From positions 186,001 through 250,000 of the forward strand of contig NZ_JAQMWP010000010.1 in the NCBI RefSeq assembly GCF_030403745.1: DNA of 64,000 nucleotides. The letters run 5' to 3'. The position numbers and the translations under genes are program-made. The notes under the pieces are model-generated. The model saw only the letters and a list, made by a program, of their open reading frames with translations. It was not told the DNA's origin and ran no database searches. How positions within the stretch are numbered: the stretch's first letter is position 1; every line of letters begins with the position of its first letter. Below, one piece after another: positions 50,623-57,783 of the stretch. Origin of the DNA: Streptomyces sp. S.PB5. GTDB taxonomy: Bacteria; Actinomycetota; Actinomycetes; Streptomycetales; Streptomycetaceae.

Positions 50623-51797
50623 CGGTACCAGCCGAACCGCTCGGCGATCACCGGCAGCCGGTCGGCCACGATGGCGTGAGCGGCCGCGCGCGGGGTCGTT
50701 CCGTCGGTCTCCGCGCGGGCGAGCATCTGCTCGACCAGGACCCGCATGGAGCGGCGCGTGTGGGCGAACGCCTCGTCCGCGTCGGGGCCGATGTCGCCGA
50801 ACAGGGTCCACCACCACCAGGCGTTCGTCCCGGAGTTGACGACCACGTCCGGCAGAACGGTCACCCCGCGCGCGGCCAGCAGTTCCTCGGCCTCCGGCCG
50901 GACCGGCATGTTGGCCGCCTCGACGATCCAGCGGGCGGTGATCCGCCCCTGGTCGGCCGCGTCGATCGCGTACGACACCGCGGCCGGCACCAGCACCTCC
51001 GCCTCGGCCGACAGCCAGGCGTCCCCCGGCAGTTCGAGGTCCCCAGGGCGCAGCACCGCACGGTCCACCGTGCCGTACGCGTCCCGCGCGACGAGCAGCG
51101 CCTCGACGTCCAGCCCCGCCGGGTTGGCGATCGTGCCCTTGACGTCGGCGACGGCGACGACCGTGAGTCCCGCGCGCGCGAGGAAGCGGGCCGTGGCCCC
51201 GCCCATGGTGCCGAGGCCCTGCACGGCCACCCGTGTTCCCGGGTACGGCACCCCGGCGCGGTCCAGGGCCGCCAGCGCGGACTCGGCGACCCCGCACCCG
51301 CCGACCAGCTCGTCCAGCCCTATGCCGTCCACCTCGACGGCGAAAGCGTCCGCGAGCCGCCGCCGTGCCGCCGCCTCGTCGTCGAGGAGGGGATAGACGG
51401 CCTGGATCGACGAGACGAGTCCGGCCTCGGCCGCCGCCCGGTCCACCAGGTCCTGGGTGAGGCCGAGATCCTCGCCGGTCGTCCAGAGACCCTCCACGTA
51501 CGGCTTCATGGCGCGCAGATACCGCACCAGCACCTCGTACGCCGCCGGATCCCGGGGATCGCAGTCGATGCCGCCCTTGGCCCCGCCCAGCGGGATGTAG
51601 CGGCCCTCGGGGCTGTAGTGCAGGGCCTCCTTCATCGTCATCCCGCGCGCGAGGCCGGTCACCTCGTCGAGCGTGCAGCCCTCACGCATGCGCAGCCCGC
51701 CGCTGGAGACACCGCGCACCAGCCGGTCGACGACCAGGAAGCCCTGGCGGCCGGTGACATGGTCGGTCCAGGTGAGCGACATCAGGGGGGCGGTCAT
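50619..51797 (-). CDS. Glu/Leu/Phe/Val dehydrogenase family protein
   Basis: 392 aa oxidative deaminase of amino acids using NAD(P). The catalytic Lys is in PLGGAKGGIDCDPRD. GLWTTGEDLGL follows, then Rossmann VAVQGLGTMGG near residue 190, and VVNSGTNAWWWW. ATG overlaps the TPP-enzyme stop (ATGA). The substrate may be a branched or other hydrophobic amino acid. With the TPP decarboxylase and acyl-CoA dehydrogenase it suggests amino acid to 2-oxo acid to acyl-CoA breakdown. Confidence 0.88.
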   Translation of the reverse strand: MTAPLMSLTWTDHVTGRQGFLVVDRLVRGVSSGGLRMREGCTLDEVTGLARGMTMKEALHYSPEGRYIPLGGAKGGIDCDPRDPAAYEVLVRYLRAMKPYVEGLWTTGEDLGLTQDLVDRAAAEAGLVSSIQAVYPLLDDEAAARRRLADAFAVEVDGIGLDELVGGCGVAESALAALDRAGVPYPGTRVAVQGLGTMGGATARFLARAGLTVVAVADVKGTIANPAGLDVEALLVARDAYGTVDRAVLRPGDLELPGDAWLSAEAEVLVPAAVSYAIDAADQGRITARWIVEAANMPVRPEAEELLAARGVTVLPDVVVNSGTNAWWWWTLFGDIGPDADEAFAHTRRSMRVLVEQMLARAETDGTTPRAAAHAIVADRLPVIAERFGWYR

Positions 51798-53599
51798 GCG
51801 GTCTCCTCGGAAACGGTGATCAGGGTGGGGGCGGGTCTGTCCAGGGCCTCGGTGAGGGACTGGACCAGCTCATCGGCGTTGCACGCGTGCGTGCCGTGGC
51901 CGCCGTACGCGCGGGCCAGCGCGGGCAGGTCGACCGGCGGGAGGTCCACCGCGGTGGGTGCGTCGCCGCGCGCTCTCATCTCGTCGCGGATCTCGCCGTA
52001 GCCGCCGTTGTCGAACACGACGATCGGCAGCGGGAGCCGGAGCTGTACGGCGGTCGCCAGTTCCTGCACCGTGAACTGCAGGCCGCCGTCCCCGCTGAGC
52101 GCCACCACCTGCCGGTCGGGGCGTGCGACCTTGGCGCCGATCGCGGCGGGGAGCGCGTAGCCGAGGGTGCCGAAGCCGGTGGGGTGGAGGTAGCGGCCCG
52201 TCGTGCCGATCGGGAGGTGGGGCAGTGCGCCGTAGTAGCAGCACTGGGCGCTGTCCGAGGTGACGACCGCGTCCTCGGCGAGCACGGAACGGATCGCTTC
52301 GAGGTACGGGATCCAGCGGGCGTCGCGCGTGGCGGTCTCGGCGTCGCGGGCGGCGCGGAGGGCGCGGACGTCCTCCGGCACGCGCGCGTGGTGCGGTGGC
52401 AACTGCGCGGGGGCGAGCGGTGAGTGTCCCGGGTCGAGCGGTGATCGGGCGCGGTCGAGCGGTGATCGGGCGGGGTCGAGTGACGGTTGTGAGGCGCTGA
52501 GTGCCGGTCGTGCGGGGTCGAGCCGAGGTTGAGCGGCGTCGACCGGCGGCTGTGGGTGGTCGTGGCTGCCCGGCACGCGCGTGTGGGTCGGCAGCTCCGG
52601 CAGCAGCGCCTCCAGCACGGCACGCGCGTGCCCTACAAGAGGCACGTCCGCAGGGGCGCCCGCGTACATCTGGTCCGGGTCGATGTCGATCCGGACCAGC
52701 GTGCCGTCGAGCGGAGGCGGCGGCGCCCAGAAGTCGGACTCGGCGAGCTCGGTGCCCACCGCCACGACGACGTCCCGGGAGACGAGCCACTTCTGCACCG
52801 CCGCGCTGTGCAGCGAGACCCCGAGGGACAGGGGGTGTGTCTCGGGGACGCAGCCCTTGCCGTTGGCCGTGGTGACCACGGGGGCGCCCAGGCGTTCGGC
52901 GAGAGCGAGGCAGGGCTGCCGGGCGTCCCGCGCGCCGCCGCCGAGGACCAGCGCCGGGCGCTCAGCGGCGGCGAGGGCCCGCGCGGCCTCCCGTACCGCG
53001 AACGGGTCCGCAGTCACCCGGGGCAGCGGCGGGCTGATGCGGGCGGGGCCGACACGCTCCGCGGCCTCCAGCAGATCGAGCGGGATCTCGATGTGCACGG
53101 GGCGTGGCCGGCCCGTACGGAACAGGGTGAACGCCCGCGCCACGGCGGCGTCGATCTCGCCGACCGAGGAGACACGATGACTGAACGCGGCCACGCCCCG
53201 CAGCGCCTCGGTCTGGCTGCGCGTCTCGTGCAGCAGGCCGGTCGACAGGCGCGGGTGGCGCAACGGCATGCCGGGCGAGACGACGAGCAGCGGCACGCTG
53301 TCCGAGTAGGCCTGCCCGACGGCCGCGGCGGCGTTGAGCAGCGCGGGCCCGGTCGTCGTGAGGACGACTCCGGGACGTCCCGTCACGCGCGCGTACCCGT
53401 CGGCCGCGTACCCGGCGCCCTGTTCGTGGCGGGGCGTCACATGCCGTATGCCGTAGGCCGCGAGATGCCGGTAGATCTCCAGGTTGTGGGTGCCGGGGAT
53501 GCCGAAGACCCGGGTCACGGCGTGCCCGCACAGGGCGCGTACGAGGGCTTCGCCGCCGGTGAGGAGCTCGTCCCCGGCCGCTGTCATGGCGTGTCCCAT
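51794..53599 (-). CDS. Thiamine-diphosphate-dependent enzyme (acetolactate synthase / 2-oxo acid decarboxylase type)
   Basis: 601 aa from ATG 53599 (TGATG with the upstream stop). The PYR domain has VFGIPGTHNLEIY and the catalytic Glu in PRHEQGAGYAADGYAR. The middle domain follows, then a linker of seven-residue repeats (about 348-396), and the PP domain with ALSGDGGLQFTVQELATA and FDNGGYG. It resembles acetolactate-synthase-like decarboxylases, some of which act on 5-guanidino-2-oxopentanoate. The 2-oxo acid made by the adjacent dehydrogenase is a likely substrate. Confidence 0.88.
   Translation of the reverse strand: MGHAMTAAGDELLTGGEALVRALCGHAVTRVFGIPGTHNLEIYRHLAAYGIRHVTPRHEQGAGYAADGYARVTGRPGVVLTTTGPALLNAAAAVGQAYSDSVPLLVVSPGMPLRHPRLSTGLLHETRSQTEALRGVAAFSHRVSSVGEIDAAVARAFTLFRTGRPRPVHIEIPLDLLEAAERVGPARISPPLPRVTADPFAVREAARALAAAERPALVLGGGARDARQPCLALAERLGAPVVTTANGKGCVPETHPLSLGVSLHSAAVQKWLVSRDVVVAVGTELAESDFWAPPPPLDGTLVRIDIDPDQMYAGAPADVPLVGHARAVLEALLPELPTHTRVPGSHDHPQPPVDAAQPRLDPARPALSASQPSLDPARSPLDRARSPLDPGHSPLAPAQLPPHHARVPEDVRALRAARDAETATRDARWIPYLEAIRSVLAEDAVVTSDSAQCCYYGALPHLPIGTTGRYLHPTGFGTLGYALPAAIGAKVARPDRQVVALSGDGGLQFTVQELATAVQLRLPLPIVVFDNGGYGEIRDEMRARGDAPTAVDLPPVDLPALARAYGGHGTHACNADELVQSLTEALDRPAPTLITVSEETA
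52411..52557. repeat. 21-bp tandem repeat (7 copies) inside the TPP-enzyme gene
   Basis: Seven consecutive 21-bp units of the type GGTCGAGCGGTGATCGGGCG, well kept in the middle copies and worn at the ends. They translate on the minus strand as heptapeptides such as PLDRARS, PLDPGHS and SLDPARS in the interdomain linker. Confidence 0.85.
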
Positions 53600-54756
53600 C
53601 ACAGGCTCCGCGAGATGAGGAGGCGCATGATGTCCGAGGTGCCCTCCTCGATCTCCTCCAGCCTGGCGTCCCGCATCCACTGCTCGACCGGGAACTCCCT
53701 GGAGTACCCCCAGCCGCCCAGGGTCTGCACCGCCGCCCAGGTGCAGTACGCGGCGGTCTCGGACGCCGTCAGTTTCGCCATGGCGGCCTCGGCGGTCGCG
53801 TCCAGACCTGCGTCCAGGCGCTTGGCGGCCCGCCAGGTCATCAGCCGGGCCTGCTCCACGCGCGTGCGCATGTCGGCGAGACGGAAGGCGACCGCCTGGT
53901 GCTCGACGATCGGCTTGCGGAACTGGCGTCGCTCGCGGGCGTAGTCGCGCGCGTACTCGTACGCGGCCCGCGCGACGCCTGTCGCGGCGGCGCCCAGCAC
54001 CACGCGCGAGATGTCGAAGGTGCGCATCAGCCCGTGGAAGCCCCGGCCCTCCGCGCCGAGCCGGTGCTCCTCGGGGACGAGGACGTCCCGGAGGAAGACC
54101 TCCCGGCACACGATCGCGCGCTGGCCCATCTTCCGCATGGGCTCGCCGAAGGACAGCCCCTCGGTGTCCTTGCGGAGCAGGAACGCGGTCACGCCCCGCG
54201 AGCGCTGCGTCGGTTCCGTCTTGGCGAACACGACGTACTGCTCGGCCTCGCCGGCGTTGGAGATCCATGCCTTCTGGCCGTTGAGGCGATAGCCGCCGTC
54301 CGTGCGGTGGGCGGTGGTGATGATCGAGGCGGCGTCGGAACCCGCCCCCGGCTCGGTCGTCGCCAGGGCCGTCATCGGAGTGTCGGGGCCGGTCAGCGGG
54401 GTCAGCCAGGTCCGCTTCTGCTCCTCGCTGCCCAGTTCCAGGACGGGGTCGGCGAAGAAGCCGTTCGAGCAGAGCAGGTTGCCGATTCCCAGGTCACCGA
54501 CGCACAGCTCCTCCTGCACGAGGCACTGGGTGAAGACGTCGGTGAAGCCGCCCCCGCCGTACTCCTCGGGCAGCATGAAGCCGGTGATGCCGACCTTCGC
54601 GGCCTTGCGCCACAGGTCCCACGGTGTCTCCACGTCCGCCTCGTCGACGGCACGCGCGCGTGGCCGAATCTCCTCACGTGCGAACGCGCGCACGAGGTCC
54701 ACGATGTCGCGCTGCTCCTGACGGAACGGGACCAGTTCGGTGGGGAGGTCGGACAC
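53599..54756 (-). CDS. Acyl-CoA dehydrogenase
   Basis: 385 aa flavoenzyme oxidising acyl-CoA to enoyl-CoA. GTG 54756 has GGAGG six bases upstream. LPEEYGGGG, TEPGAGSDAASI (FAD contact), WISNAGEA, RRQFRKPIVEHQ and QTLGGWGYSREFPVEQWMRDA are all present. The catalytic Glu is in EEIEEGTSDIM, the short-chain position. First gene of the minus operon with the TPP enzyme and amino-acid dehydrogenase, so a short branched acyl-CoA substrate is likely. Confidence 0.92.
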   Translation of the reverse strand: MSDLPTELVPFRQEQRDIVDLVRAFAREEIRPRARAVDEADVETPWDLWRKAAKVGITGFMLPEEYGGGGFTDVFTQCLVQEELCVGDLGIGNLLCSNGFFADPVLELGSEEQKRTWLTPLTGPDTPMTALATTEPGAGSDAASIITTAHRTDGGYRLNGQKAWISNAGEAEQYVVFAKTEPTQRSRGVTAFLLRKDTEGLSFGEPMRKMGQRAIVCREVFLRDVLVPEEHRLGAEGRGFHGLMRTFDISRVVLGAAATGVARAAYEYARDYARERRQFRKPIVEHQAVAFRLADMRTRVEQARLMTWRAAKRLDAGLDATAEAAMAKLTASETAAYCTWAAVQTLGGWGYSREFPVEQWMRDARLEEIEEGTSDIMRLLISRSL

Positions 54757-54800
54757 GGTGCCTCCATGCGGGCCGCGGGGGATGCCCGCCGACGGACGGT

Positions 54801-54820
54801 TACTGAATCGCCAGTCAGTA
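54801..54820. promoter_or_regulatory. TACTGA-N8-TCAGTA operator upstream of the acyl-CoA dehydrogenase operon
   Basis: A perfect 6-bp inverted repeat around eight bases, 45-64 bases upstream of GTG 54756. Size and spacing fit a TetR-family operator; the TetR at 48799 is the obvious local candidate. Confidence 0.55.
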
Positions 54821-54941
54821 TCGGAATGGGTGTCGGGCCCTGTCAACGCGTGCGGGGCGAGTGCGAAAACCGGTTGGCGGGCGCCCGGGCATCCTCGATA
54901 GGTTCGCTCGGGGAACGTGCTGGCCGTCGGAGGGGGCGGAC

Positions 54942-55766
54942 ATGGCCGACGTCGTCGAGTTGTCGTACTACCCGGTCAAGGGCTGTGCCGGGATCTCGGC
55001 GAGCGAGGCGATGGTGACGCCCGCCGGACTCGCCCACGACCGTGCCTTCATGGTCGTCAGCGAGGAGGGCGTCTTCCGGACCCAGCGGCGCGCTCCCCGG
55101 CTCGCGCTGATCCGGCCCGGCATCGACGTTGGCGGTGAGCGGCTCACACTGCGGGCGCCTGGACAGGGCGAGGTGGCCGTCGACGTCGACACCACCGGGG
55201 CGCGGCGGCCGGTCGACCTGTTCGGGACGCCGTACCGGGGCATCGACCAGGGCGACGGCGTGGCCCAGTGGCTCACCGAGGTGCTCGGTGTCCCGAGCCG
55301 GCTCGTGCGGGTGCCGCCGGAGCACGACCGGATGACCGACGGCAGGGTGCCGGGCAGGGCGGGCTGGGCCGACAGCGGCGCGCTGCACGTCCTGTCGCGG
55401 TCCTCCCTCGACCTGCTCAACGAGAAGATCGCCGAGCGGGGCGGGGAGCCCCTGTCGATGAACCGTTTCCGACCCAACATCGTGATCGGCGGCTGGGACG
55501 AGCCGCACACCGAGGACCGGGCCCACCGCATCCTGATCGGCGGCACCGAACTGGCCTACGCCAAGCTCGCCATCCGCTGTGCGGTCACCCTGGTCGACCA
55601 GGAGAACGGCATCAAGGACGGGCCGGAACCCATCCGGACCCTGGCGGGATACCGGCGTGGGGCCGTCGGCACGGTGTTCGGCGCGAAGTTCTCGGTGCTG
55701 CGGCCCGGGAAGGTCGCGGTCGGGGACGCGGTGGATGTGACGGGGTGGGGCGAGCCGGAGCGGTAG
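54942..55766 (+). CDS. MOSC-domain protein (MOSC N-terminal beta-barrel type)
   Basis: 274 aa; ATG 54942 preceded by GGAGGGGG. The N-terminal beta-barrel (ELSYYPVKGCAGIS, HDRAFMVV) is followed by the MOSC part: SLDLLNEKIAER, MNRFRPNIVI, and the cysteine in AIRCAVTLVDQENG. FGAKFSVLRPGKVAVGD ends it. These proteins carry molybdenum cofactor or sulfur and reduce N-hydroxylated compounds (mARC/YcbX-like). Divergent from the catabolic operon. Confidence 0.88.
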   Translation: MADVVELSYYPVKGCAGISASEAMVTPAGLAHDRAFMVVSEEGVFRTQRRAPRLALIRPGIDVGGERLTLRAPGQGEVAVDVDTTGARRPVDLFGTPYRGIDQGDGVAQWLTEVLGVPSRLVRVPPEHDRMTDGRVPGRAGWADSGALHVLSRSSLDLLNEKIAERGGEPLSMNRFRPNIVIGGWDEPHTEDRAHRILIGGTELAYAKLAIRCAVTLVDQENGIKDGPEPIRTLAGYRRGAVGTVFGAKFSVLRPGKVAVGDAVDVTGWGEPER

Positions 55767-55837
55767 GGGCAGCGGGCAAGGGGGGCGTGATCGTCGGTAC
55801 GTCAGGAGTGCGGGGCAGGGGTCTCGTCGCGACTGCC

Positions 55838-55927
55838 CTGACCGTCAGGACCGCCGTGACCGCTCTGACGGTCACGACTGCCGTGGCCGCTGTGGCCACC
55901 GTGACCGTCCTGACCGCCATGACCAGT
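55838..55927. repeat. 9-bp degenerate tandem repeat, about 10 copies
   Basis: Units like CTGACCGTC, GTGACCGCT and CTGACCGCC follow each other with period nine in the 238-base gap between the MOSC and MBL genes. In one + frame (GTG 55788 to TGA 55942) they read as x-T-A/V tripeptides; the minus strand reads Gly/His-rich. Neither frame has a convincing ribosome site, so coding is doubtful. Confidence 0.6.
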
Positions 55928-56004
55928 GCTGATCGGGGCTGATCGAGGTTTGTCGGAGGGGCCGACCATAATGGAATGCCTCACCGACTCCACCTGGAGG
56001 TACC

Positions 56005-57240
56005 GTGTCCGGTTTCCGTTCCCTGAGCGCCGGGCTCCGAGCGCTGCAGCCCGATGCCTTCGGCGTGGATCCGAGCGGTGAGCGCCTCGCGCGCATCCAC
56101 AGGTCGCCGCACTTCAAGGACGGGGTCTTCCAGAACCCCGGCGGCGTCACCCGCACCCGGCCCTCGGGGTCGACCGTGGAACTCGCCAAGGTCTACTTCG
56201 ACAAGGACGAACGGCCCCGCCGCGCCCCCAAGGGCCGGATCCCCGTGCACGCCACCACACTCGCCGACATCGCCCGGCCGCCCGCGACCGGACTGCGGCT
56301 GACCTGGATGGGCCACTCCAGCGTCCTCGCCGAGATCGACGGACAGCGGGTGCTCTTCGACCCGGTCTGGGGCGAGCGCTGCTCCCCGTTCCCCTTCGCC
56401 GGCCCCAAGCGGCTCCACCCGGTACCCCTGCCGATCGCCGCTCTCGGCCCGGTCGACGTGGTCGTCATCTCGCACGACCACTACGACCACCTGGACATGC
56501 CCACGATCAAGGCACTGGCCGACACGGACACCCTGTTCGCCGTGCCCCTCGGCGTGGGCGCCCATCTGGAGCACTGGGGCGTCTCCGCCGACCGGCTGCG
56601 CGAGCTGGACTGGCACGAGGCGACCACGGTCGGCGGCCTGACCCTCACCGCCACCCCGGCCCGCCACTTCTGCGGCCGCGGCCTGCGCAACACCCAGCAC
56701 ACCCTCTGGGCCTCCTGGGTCGTGGCCGGCGAGGAGCACCGGGTCTACCACAGCGGCGACACCGGCTACTTCGAGGGCTTCAAGGAGATCGGCGCCCAGC
56801 ACGGCCCGTTCGACGCCACGATGATCCAGATCGGCGCGTACAGCGACTTCTGGCCGGACATCCACATGACCCCCGAGGAGGGCATGCGCGCCCACCTCGA
56901 CCTCCAGGGCGGACCCGCGGCCGGTCTGATGCTGCCGATCCACTGGGCCACCTTCAACCTCTCCACGCACGCGTGGGCGGAGCCGGGGGAGGGGACCGTC
57001 GCGGCGGCGCGTGCGGTGGGTGCGCGGACCGCGCTGCCCCGGCCGGGCGAGCCCTTCGAGCCGACCGCCGAGACCGTGCCGAACGAGCCGTGGTGGCGCG
57101 GGGTCGCCCAGGCACCGGAGGGTGGCTGGCCCGTCGATGCGGCGGTCGCCGAAGCTGTCCCCAAGGCCGATACGGTGCGTGACGTTCCCGGTGTGGAGCC
57201 CGAGGGCACCGGGGAGCCCGAGGCCGTGCCCGCGGGCTGA
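56005..57240 (+). CDS. MBL-fold metallo-hydrolase (UlaG/NAPE-PLD-like)
   Basis: 411 aa from GTG 56005, with TGGAGG six bases before it. Metallo-beta-lactamase fold: TWMGHSSVLAEIDG, the metal motif SHDHYDHLDM, TPARHFCGRG, YHSGDTGYF and LPIHWATFNLS supply His and Asp ligands. The group includes phospholipase-D-like lipid hydrolases (NAPE-PLD) and RomA-type proteins. A Pro/Glu-rich 45-residue tail is added. Ends at a 19-bp hairpin. Confidence 0.88.
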   Translation: MSGFRSLSAGLRALQPDAFGVDPSGERLARIHRSPHFKDGVFQNPGGVTRTRPSGSTVELAKVYFDKDERPRRAPKGRIPVHATTLADIARPPATGLRLTWMGHSSVLAEIDGQRVLFDPVWGERCSPFPFAGPKRLHPVPLPIAALGPVDVVVISHDHYDHLDMPTIKALADTDTLFAVPLGVGAHLEHWGVSADRLRELDWHEATTVGGLTLTATPARHFCGRGLRNTQHTLWASWVVAGEEHRVYHSGDTGYFEGFKEIGAQHGPFDATMIQIGAYSDFWPDIHMTPEEGMRAHLDLQGGPAAGLMLPIHWATFNLSTHAWAEPGEGTVAAARAVGARTALPRPGEPFEPTAETVPNEPWWRGVAQAPEGGWPVDAAVAEAVPKADTVRDVPGVEPEGTGEPEAVPAG

Positions 57241-57261
57241 GCCCGGGCCGGAGAACGGCGT

Positions 57262-57304
57262 ACGGCGAGGGCCGGAGAGCGAGATGCTCTCCGGCCCTCG
57301 CCGT
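57262..57304. terminator. Terminator hairpin, 19-bp stem
   Basis: ACGGCGAGGGCCGGAGAGC (57262-57280) and its exact complement (57286-57304) with a 5-nt loop, 21 bases after the MBL gene stop, then CTCTTC. It separates that gene from the conservon leader. Confidence 0.87.
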
Positions 57305-57586
57305 CTCTTCGTGACCGCATCTGACCAGGTTCGATCAGAGTTTCGCTCTTCCGGAGCGGATGATCGAGGGGCTTATCGGGCTGTCGTACGAGGCCTCATA
57401 CCAGAGCGGGACGCTCTCCGTACGAGTTTGTCAACTGCCCACCGCACATGAAGCGTTGCCGACTACTGTGAGTGTCCGTCGGACGACGCGGTACCGGTTT
57501 TTTCGGCGCTCTCGACCGACACCGCGATGGCGCATGCCCTGCCGGGGGCGCCGTGGAGCCGCGAGCCGGAGGAGGGAGTCGAGGCG

Positions 57587-57637
57587 ATGGGGATTCCCCC
57601 AGCTCGACCGCGACCGGGAGCCGGGGGAAGCCGGTGA
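57587..57637 (+). other. Conservon leader: mini-ORF (16 aa) overlapping an interspersed hairpin
   Basis: GGAGGAGGGAG at 57568 is a very strong ribosome site ten bases before ATG 57587. The frame gives 16 residues (MGIPPARPRPGAGGSR) and its TGA overlaps GTG 57634 (GTGA), which is in frame with cvnA. Inside lies an inverted repeat, TTCCCCCAGCTC (57594-57605) and GAGCCGGGGGAA (57618-57629), with one mismatch. It resembles the small CCCCCAGCTC-type hairpins scattered in streptomycete genomes. Together they could modulate cvnA translation. The rest of 57305-57783 shows no other clear feature. Confidence 0.45.
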
Positions 57638-57783
57638 CCGACGACCGCGTCGGAGTGCGCGCCGCCCGCAGCGAGCGCACCCGGGAGGCGACGGGAGCGC
57701 GACCCGGGCCCCGGGAGCCCGGCCGCGGACGCCCGAGCCCGCCCGGCAACCAGGCCCGACGGACCACCAGTACGAGGACACCG

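Noticed and set aside
49687..51297. 536-codon minus frame read as one protein through the dehydrogenase
   Set aside because: Only its part below 50622 is the acyl-CoA synthetase; the upper part is an out-of-frame shadow of the dehydrogenase gene.
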